A DNA stretch of 44,332 nt, from contig DJVQ01000038.1 in the NCBI GenBank assembly GCA_002441265.1, positions 3,534 through 47,865 on the forward strand, in the 5' to 3' direction. Under the pieces are notes generated by a model that saw only the letters and a program-made list of their open reading frames with translations, did not search any database and had not been told where the DNA came from. The position numbers and the translations under genes were made by a program. This stretch comes from Syntrophaceae bacterium UBA6252 (lineage in GTDB: Bacteria > Desulfobacterota > Syntrophia > Syntrophales > UBA6807). Shown piece after piece: positions 39,320-44,332 of this stretch (its first letter is position 1; every line of letters starts with the position of its first letter).

Positions 39320-41556
39320 CAGTCGGGGAGTCTGCGCGCCAGCACCTTCCTGGGCTTCGCGCCGTCGGAGGGGCCGACGACCCCTTCCTGCTCCATCTTT
39401 TCGATGATCCGGGCGGCCCGGTTGTAGCCGATCTTCAGGTAGCGCTGGACCAGGGAGATGGAGGCCTGTCCCAGGTCGGTGACCAGCTCCACCGCCTCGT
39501 CGTACTTCTCGTCGTACTCTCCGTCCTCCCTGCCCTCGTCCTTCGACGGGGGCCGGTAGTTGACGATCGACTCGTCGTACACCGGGGCGGCCTGCTTCTT
39601 CACGAACTCCACCACGGACTGGATCTCGCCGTCGGAGACGAAGGGCCCGTGGATCCGGGTCAGCTTGGACGACCCCGGCGGCATGAACAGCATGTCCCCC
39701 GAACCGAGGAGCTTTTCCGCGCCGAGCTGGTCGAGGATCGTCCGGGAGTCCACCTTGGAGGAGACCTGGAACGAAATCCGGGTGGGGAAATTCGCCTTGA
39801 TGAGCCCCGTGATGACGTCCACCGAGGGCCGCTGGGTCGCCAGGATCAGGTGGATTCCCGCGGCCCGGGCCATCTGGGCGAGGCGGGTGAGGGATTCCTC
39901 CACGTCCCTCGATGCGACCATCATGAGGTCGGCGAGTTCGTCGATGACGATGACGATGTAGGGCAGCTTTTCAGGTAGGGGAACCGCCTCCTCGGGCGCT
40001 TCCCCCGGTTCCTCCAGGGGCGTGGGAGTTCCTTTTTTCGCCGCCCCGGCCCTGGCGGCTTCCTGCTCCTCCTTTTCGACGACCCGGTTGTACCGGTCGA
40101 TCCCCTTCACGCCGGAAACGCCGATGAGCTCGTAGCGGCGCTCCATCTCCTCCACCGCCCACTTCAGGACCTGGGAGGCCTTCTTGGGATCCATCACGAC
40201 GGGGTGGATCAGGTGGGGAATCCCCTCGTAGGCGGAAAGTTCCAGACGCTTCGGGTCGATCATGAGGAACTTCATCTCCTCCGGGCGGAGCTTGAAAAGA
40301 AGGCTCAGGATCATGGCGTTCAGGGACACGCTCTTTCCCGATCCCGTCGTCCCGGCGATGAGCAGGTGGGGCATCCGGCTCAGGTCCGCGATGACGGGGG
40401 AGCCCACGATGTCCACGCCGAGCGCGATGGGAAGACGGAACTTTTCCCGGTGGAAGGCTTCGCTGTCAAGGACCTCCCGGAGGTGGACCGTGTCCCGCTC
40501 GTAGTTGGGGATCTCGATCCCGATGACCGACTTTCCGGGGATCGGGGCGACGATCCGGACGCTCGGGGCCTTGAGGGCCAGGGCGAGATCGTCGGAAAGG
40601 TTCGTGATGCGGTTGATCTTGACCCCCGACGCCGGTTCGAGTTCGTACATGGTGATGACCGGGCCGGGCCGCACCTCGACCACTTTCGCTTCCACGCCGA
40701 AATCGGAGAGCTTCTTTTCCAGGAGGCGGGAATTCATGAGGAGGCTTTCCTTCTGGATCCGGGTGTCCTTTTTCGGCACCCTGTCCAGGAGGGACGGGTC
40801 GGGGGGCGTGTAGGCCCCCTCGCGGACGAAATCGAAGGAAAGCTGGTCCTCCTTCCGTTTCCTGGGAACCTCCTTCTTCGGGGCCTCCTTGACGATCACC
40901 GGCTCGCCCTTCGTCTGTGCCTCCCGGGCGTCTTTCGGGATTTTCTGCTTCCGCCGCATCCTCCCCATGCGGATGGTGAGGAAGGTCCCGATCCCGCCGA
41001 GGACCCGCCCGATGAACCGGGACACGGCGGCGAGAACGGCGACGAGGGAAACGTCGAGGGCCGCCATGAGGGAGGCGAGGAAGACGACGATGAGAAGCAG
41101 GGTCGTTCCGATGTGGTTCAGGTACAGGACGAGGTGGCGGGTCGCCTCCGCCCCGACGACCCCTCCCGGGGCGATCCTGTTCCCCATGAATTCGATCGAC
41201 GGGTGCTTGAGGGCGATGAGGGCCGCCGTGGAAATAAGAAGCCCGAAAAACCCGATCCAGGAGAGGAGACGGAACGCCGCCGGCCGGTTGAGGAACGTCT
41301 TTACGGACAGGAGGGCGAGGAAGAAGGGGATCCAGAAGGCGCCAAACCCGAGCGCGCCGTAAAGGCCGCCGGAAAGATAGGACCCGACGATGCCTCCCAG
41401 GTTTTTCACCTTCGTTTTTCCCGCCACGAAATGGGTGAGCGAGGGATCGGAGGGGTGATAGGAGAAAAGGCACAGAAGAAGGAAAACCGCCAGGGCGAGG
41501 AGGACGAGTCCAGCGATTTCCTTTCCTTTTTTTCTTTCTTTCGGTTTCTCTCCCAT
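39319..41556 (-). CDS. ftsK: DNA translocase FtsK
   Basis: FtsK pumps chromosomal DNA through the closing septum. The 745-residue protein has four or so transmembrane segments in the first 170 residues, a short linker (about 180-250), the alpha domain and the motor domain with Walker A IAGTTGSGKSVSLNAM near residue 400 and Walker B YIVIVIDELADLMM. The C-terminal winged-helix gamma domain (YDEAVELVTDLGQASISLVQ to the end) recognises polar DNA motifs (KOPS). The linker is much shorter than in enterobacterial FtsK, more like SpoIIIE. It is the last gene of a plsC-uppP-ftsK run and its stop codon is formed with the edge of repeat copy B. Confidence 0.95.
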   Translation of the reverse strand: MGEKPKERKKGKEIAGLVLLALAVFLLLCLFSYHPSDPSLTHFVAGKTKVKNLGGIVGSYLSGGLYGALGFGAFWIPFFLALLSVKTFLNRPAAFRLLSWIGFFGLLISTAALIALKHPSIEFMGNRIAPGGVVGAEATRHLVLYLNHIGTTLLLIVVFLASLMAALDVSLVAVLAAVSRFIGRVLGGIGTFLTIRMGRMRRKQKIPKDAREAQTKGEPVIVKEAPKKEVPRKRKEDQLSFDFVREGAYTPPDPSLLDRVPKKDTRIQKESLLMNSRLLEKKLSDFGVEAKVVEVRPGPVITMYELEPASGVKINRITNLSDDLALALKAPSVRIVAPIPGKSVIGIEIPNYERDTVHLREVLDSEAFHREKFRLPIALGVDIVGSPVIADLSRMPHLLIAGTTGSGKSVSLNAMILSLLFKLRPEEMKFLMIDPKRLELSAYEGIPHLIHPVVMDPKKASQVLKWAVEEMERRYELIGVSGVKGIDRYNRVVEKEEQEAARAGAAKKGTPTPLEEPGEAPEEAVPLPEKLPYIVIVIDELADLMMVASRDVEESLTRLAQMARAAGIHLILATQRPSVDVITGLIKANFPTRISFQVSSKVDSRTILDQLGAEKLLGSGDMLFMPPGSSKLTRIHGPFVSDGEIQSVVEFVKKQAAPVYDESIVNYRPPSKDEGREDGEYDEKYDEAVELVTDLGQASISLVQRYLKIGYNRAARIIEKMEQEGVVGPSDGAKPRKVLARRLPD

Positions 41557-41569
41557 GACGCTTCCCGGA

Positions 41570-42382
41570 TCAGGCCCCGGCGATGAGGACCGCCGCCCCG
41601 GCGATCCAGCAGTAGTAGCTGAAAATCCGGAGCCGGTGCCCGCGGATGATGAGGTAGAGAAGTTTCAGGGCGAAAAAGCCCGTCACCATGGCCGCGACGA
41701 ATCCCGCCCCGTATGCCGCCAGCTCCCCCTCGGGGAGCCCGGCGATGTGCCGCGCTTCCAGGAGGAACGCCCCAAGGATCGCCGGGATGGAAAGGAGGAA
41801 CGAGAAGGAAGCGGCCGTTTCCCCGTCGATCTTCCGGAAGAGGGCGAAGGAGATCGTCGCCCCGGACCGGGATATTCCCGGAAGGAGGGCCGCCGCCTGG
41901 GCGATCCCGATGACCAGGGCATCCGGAAGGTTCATGTCTTTTTCCTTTCGGTTCGCGCCGGGCACCCTGTCGGCGAAATAGAGAAGCGCGCCCGTGACGA
42001 GAAGGAGGAGAGCCGCCGCCCTGGGCGAGGAGAAAAGCCCTTCGATCTCGTTGCGGAAGGGCAGACCCAGGATTCCCGTGACGGCGGTGGCCGCGATGAG
42101 AAACAGGAAAAGCCTCCGGGAAACGGCGCGGCCCGCCGTCTCCTCCGCCGTTGCCGTCTTCCGGGGCAGGAGCGCCGCGGCGATCTTCGCCAGTTCCCTT
42201 CTGAGAAAGAAAACGACTGCCAGCAGCGTCCCCCCGTGAAGGACGAGATCGAAGAAGACCCCCGGCTGGCGGAATCCCGGAAGGAACCCCTGGGCGATGA
42301 CCAGATGGCCCGAGCTGCTGACGGGCAGAAACTCGGTGAGGCCCTGCAGGACGCCGAGAAGGACGGCTTCCGTGATGCTCAA
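41570..42382 (-). CDS. uppP: Undecaprenyl-diphosphatase
   Basis: UppP (BacA) dephosphorylates undecaprenyl diphosphate at the membrane, recycling the lipid carrier for peptidoglycan and other polymers; its overproduction gives bacitracin resistance in other bacteria. The 270-residue protein has about eight hydrophobic segments and the two catalytic motifs, LQGLTEFLPVSSSGHLV near the N terminus and LLPGISRSGATISFALF near residues 165-181. It overlaps plsC by four bases (ATGA) and ends 13 bases before ftsK, so the three genes form an envelope operon. Confidence 0.95.
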   Translation of the reverse strand: MSITEAVLLGVLQGLTEFLPVSSSGHLVIAQGFLPGFRQPGVFFDLVLHGGTLLAVVFFLRRELAKIAAALLPRKTATAEETAGRAVSRRLFLFLIAATAVTGILGLPFRNEIEGLFSSPRAAALLLLVTGALLYFADRVPGANRKEKDMNLPDALVIGIAQAAALLPGISRSGATISFALFRKIDGETAASFSFLLSIPAILGAFLLEARHIAGLPEGELAAYGAGFVAAMVTGFFALKLLYLIIRGHRLRIFSYYCWIAGAAVLIAGA

Positions 42383-43113
42383 TGAAGAACGGCGCCTCCC
42401 TGTTCTTTGTATTTCCTGTAGTTTCCCGAGACGACCCGGTGGATCTTTTCGATGAGATCCTCCCGATTTTCAAGGGTATATTCTTTCACATCGACGGGTT
42501 TGTCAATGACGACGGTGATGGTCCCGGCGTGAATGTTCAATTTTCTTTTTTTCATGACCTCCCGGCTCCCCAGGATGGTGACGGGAACGATGGGAACCCC
42601 CGACTGGAGGGCCAGGTAGAACGAGCCTTTCTTGAAGGGCCGGATGACGCCGTCGGGGCTTCTCGTTCCTTCCGGAAAGGTCATGACGGAATTCCCCTGC
42701 CGGATTTTTGCCGCCGCCTCGTCCATGCTCCCGATGGCCCTTGCCCTGTCCTGCCGGTCGATGGAGATGTATCCGGCCTTCTTCATGGCCGGGCCGAGGA
42801 GCGGGATGGCGAAGACCTCCTTTTTCGCGATCCACCGGAACTGGACGGGGATCCGGCCGAGAAGGGTGAAAATGTCATAGTTCCCCTGGTGGTTGGACAT
42901 GAAGATCACGGGGATGCCCCGGGGGATGTTTTCAAGTCCCTCCACGCGGACCCTGACGCCCGACAGGAACAGGATGGCATTTCCCCAGAACCGGGCGACG
43001 CGGTGCACCGTGTTGTCCGGGTGACGCAGCAGGGCGGCGAAAACGAGGGACATGACGGAGCAGAAAATCGTAAATGCCACAATCGTGGTGATCAGGACAG
43101 GGTAAACGTACAT
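42379..43113 (-). CDS. plsC: 1-acyl-sn-glycerol-3-phosphate acyltransferase
   Basis: PlsC acylates lysophosphatidic acid to phosphatidic acid in membrane phospholipid synthesis. The 244-residue protein has an N-terminal membrane segment (about residues 5-30), the acyltransferase HX4D motif in MSNHQGNYDIF, the GYISIDRQDR block and the FPEGTRSPDG motif. ATG 43113 is chosen because it begins just before the membrane segment; an open frame continues upstream to 43596, but it runs through a repeat and reads as low-complexity arginine/proline sequence. The ribosome binding site is weak. It is the first gene of plsC-uppP-ftsK. Confidence 0.92.
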   Translation of the reverse strand: MYVYPVLITTIVAFTIFCSVMSLVFAALLRHPDNTVHRVARFWGNAILFLSGVRVRVEGLENIPRGIPVIFMSNHQGNYDIFTLLGRIPVQFRWIAKKEVFAIPLLGPAMKKAGYISIDRQDRARAIGSMDEAAAKIRQGNSVMTFPEGTRSPDGVIRPFKKGSFYLALQSGVPIVPVTILGSREVMKKRKLNIHAGTITVVIDKPVDVKEYTLENREDLIEKIHRVVSGNYRKYKEQGGAVLH

Positions 43114-43185
43114 ATCCGGCGAACTCGCAACAGTGTTTTCGCCATTCCTATCATATTCATCGGCAAGTTTGAAATCGAAAAATCG

Positions 43186-43309
43186 GCGGCTTCGCAAAAA
43201 GTGCCCATGCCTCCCTGCGTTTCGCCCCCCACCGGGGCGGCGTGCGGGAAGGTACGCCCCGGTCGCCGGGAATCGGGCGCCTTTCCCGGGGAGCTTTTTC
43301 CTTTGCCTC
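43186..43309 (+). repeat. Dispersed 124-bp inverted-repeat element, degenerate copy D
   Basis: The left end reads CGGCTTCGCAAAAAGTGCCC and the right part GGGAATCGGGCGCC then TTTCCCGGGGAGCTTTTT, against GGGATTCGGGCGCC and TTGCCTCTGGAGCTTTTT in copy A. The centre GGCGTGC...GTACGCC keeps the hairpin with one change. Length and orientation match copy A, but the right terminal repeat has decayed, so it looks like an old copy. It lies upstream of plsC in the 500-base gap before ssb. Confidence 0.65.
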
Positions 43310-43466
43310 AACCGCCAACCGCCCACGGGAAGCCTGTCAACCCGGGCCGTTGCCTTCCGGTCGGCTTTGCGTTTGTCCCGTGATTCCGAAAGGATGAATG
43401 ATGGCGCGGAACTTGCTACAGAGAAGGGGAAAGGGCCTCCTTCCGGGGACGGCGGATCCGGCGGGG

Positions 43467-43495
43467 TTGAGGAAACGGCCGATCTCGGGTATAGT
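43467..43495 (+). promoter_or_regulatory. Sigma-70-like promoter for ssb
   Basis: TTGAGG (43467-43472, four of six), a 17-base spacer and TATAGT (43490-43495, five of six) form a good promoter, with transcription expected near 43502 and a leader of about 115 bases. The rest of the 43114-43616 gap holds the degenerate repeat and no gene. Confidence 0.65.
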
Positions 43496-43616
43496 GTCCC
43501 CGGTCCGGCCGGCCGGTCATGAGGGCGGGGGAAAAGGCGCATTCCCGCCAGACCCGCCGGGAGGGGGCTTCCGCGGCCCATCGAGAGGCCGCACATCGAG
43601 AACCAAGGGAGGAATC

Positions 43617-44033
43617 ATGGTAAACAAGGTGATACTCGTCGGAAGGCTGGGAGCGGACCCCGAGGTCCGGTACACCCAGGACGGCACCATGGTGACGAAT
43701 TTCCGGCTCGCCACGAACGAAGTGGGGAAGGACAGGAGCGGGGAGCGGACCCAGCGGACGGAATGGCACCGCATCGTGACCTTCGGCAAGCTCGCCGAGG
43801 TCTGCGGCAGCTACCTGTCCAAGGGGAGCCTCGCCTACGTCGAGGGAAGGCTTCAGACGCGGACCTGGGACGACAAGGACGGGAACAAGCGGAGCACGAC
43901 GGAAATCGTCGCTCAGAACATGCAGATCCTGGAGCCCAAGGGAAAGGAAGGTGGGGAAAACCTGAAAGGCGCCGGGAACAGGCCTTCGCCGTCCATGCCG
44001 GACACGGCCGGCGAGGACGACGTCCCGTTCTGA
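43617..44033 (+). CDS. ssb: Single-stranded DNA-binding protein
   Basis: SSB coats single-stranded DNA and recruits replication and repair proteins. The 138-residue protein has an N-terminal OB fold (MVNKVILVGRLGADPEVRYT, TEWHRIVTFGKLAEVCGSYL, YVEGRLQTRTWDD) of about 108 residues, a very short glycine/proline linker and the acidic protein-binding tip EDDVPF. The linker is much shorter than in Escherichia coli SSB. ATG 43617 follows AGGGAGGAA, an excellent ribosome binding site. The gene stands alone with its own promoter and converges with tatA across 15 bases. Confidence 0.95.
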   Translation: MVNKVILVGRLGADPEVRYTQDGTMVTNFRLATNEVGKDRSGERTQRTEWHRIVTFGKLAEVCGSYLSKGSLAYVEGRLQTRTWDDKDGNKRSTTEIVAQNMQILEPKGKEGGENLKGAGNRPSPSMPDTAGEDDVPF

Positions 44034-44048
44034 AAAGGGCCGGACGCC

Positions 44049-44240
44049 CTACTTCTTCTCTTCGATCTTTTTCGAGTCTTTCTGGTTTTCAAGCTCTTCC
44101 GTCGTTTCCCCGACGGATTTCTTGAAGTTGCGGATTCCCTTGCCGATGGCGCCTCCGATCTCCGGAAGCTTCCCCGCCCCGAAGATGATGAGGATGATGA
44201 CGAGGATGATGATCAACTCGGGCATGCCGATTCCGAACAT
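44049..44240 (-). CDS. tatA: Sec-independent protein translocase subunit TatA/TatE
   Basis: TatA forms the pore-like component of the twin-arginine export pathway for folded proteins. The 63-residue protein has the standard layout: a short N-terminal transmembrane helix (MPELIIILVIILIIFGAGKL), the conserved hinge FGAGKLPEIGGAIGKGI, an amphipathic helix with FKKSV, and a charged disordered tail. The FG motif after the membrane helix marks TatA rather than TatB. No tatB or tatC lies in the window. Repeat copy C starts about 60 bases upstream. Confidence 0.94.
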   Translation of the reverse strand: MFGIGMPELIIILVIILIIFGAGKLPEIGGAIGKGIRNFKKSVGETTEELENQKDSKKIEEKK

Positions 44241-44300
44241 ATCGTTTACCCCTTTGCGGGGGAGCTCGATTCCCCCTGTTAATAAAGTGCATCAAACATG

Positions 44301-44332
44301 ACGGCTTCGTAAAAAGCCCATATGCTGTGTTG
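44301..44332 (+). repeat. Dispersed inverted-repeat element, copy C (cut by window end)
   Basis: The last 32 bases begin ACGGCTTCGTAAAAAGCCC and continue ATATGCTGTGTTG, matching the left end of copies A and B in sequence and order. The rest of the element would lie beyond the window. It is upstream of tatA. Confidence 0.8.

Noticed and set aside
43114..43596. Longer N terminus for PlsC
   Set aside because: The frame stays open upstream of 43113, but it passes through the degenerate repeat and gives arginine- and proline-rich sequence unlike the family; the membrane segment begins right after the chosen ATG.

Overview
The window is a GC-rich, gene-dense bacterial chromosome segment with 43 protein genes (one cut by the left edge), one tRNA gene and no transposase, phage or plasmid gene. 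The gene content points to a Gram-negative member of the former Deltaproteobacteria (Desulfobacterota, perhaps Syntrophia-like). The signs are a pilMNOPQ cluster behind a cyclic-di-GMP-I riboswitch, a DUF39 homocysteine-biosynthesis protein, a proteobacterial-type Asd, short QueF, LipM-like lipoate enzymes and TTG/GTG starts on ribosomal genes. The lineage is inferred from family knowledge, not from a search.

Left third (1-16.9 kb), all on the + strand. The order is prfA(3' end)-prmC-murA-hisD, then tRNA-Gly(CCC) with its own terminator. The classic translation/RNA operon follows: rimP-nusA-infB-ylxP-rbfA-nrnA-like-truB-rpsO-pnp-M16 protease-dut. Next come a DUF39 gene and an ftsB-like gene, closed by a rho-independent terminator at 16901-16939.

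Middle (16.9-25.7 kb). A 580-bp leader carries a c-di-GMP-I (GEMM-I) riboswitch aptamer and a set of alternative hairpins, followed by pilM-N-O-P-Q. Only 73 bp later comes a 1279-residue lipoprotein made of Ig-like and five PKD domains, and then a strong terminator. No terminator separates pilQ from the lipoprotein gene. The simplest reading is one c-di-GMP-responsive unit encoding the type IV pilus alignment complex, its secretin and a large surface lipoprotein. The secretin appears to lack the usual NolW (Secretin_N) domain.

Right part (25.7-44.3 kb). A queuosine-precursor transporter/queF pair on the - strand has a structured leader. On the + strand follow a TPR protein, an M24 peptidase, gcvH, a LipM-like gene, hisC, rpsU, a LOG-family gene and holA. 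Then come asd and a DUF6125-like gene (-), a secreted S10 carboxypeptidase and a transglutaminase-like gene (+), rimO (-), plsC-uppP-ftsK (-), ssb (+) and tatA (-).

A dispersed non-coding repeat of about 124 bp has terminal inverted repeats (core CGGCTTCGTAAAAA) and a central hairpin. It occurs at 31990, 39197 (inverted), 43186 (degenerate) and 44301 (cut by the right edge), and it sits at gene ends. A second palindromic repeat of a different kind lies at 34769-34843.

The points most worth following are the c-di-GMP control of pili together with the PKD/Ig lipoprotein, the reduced PilQ, the repeat family, and the structured leader of the queuosine genes.
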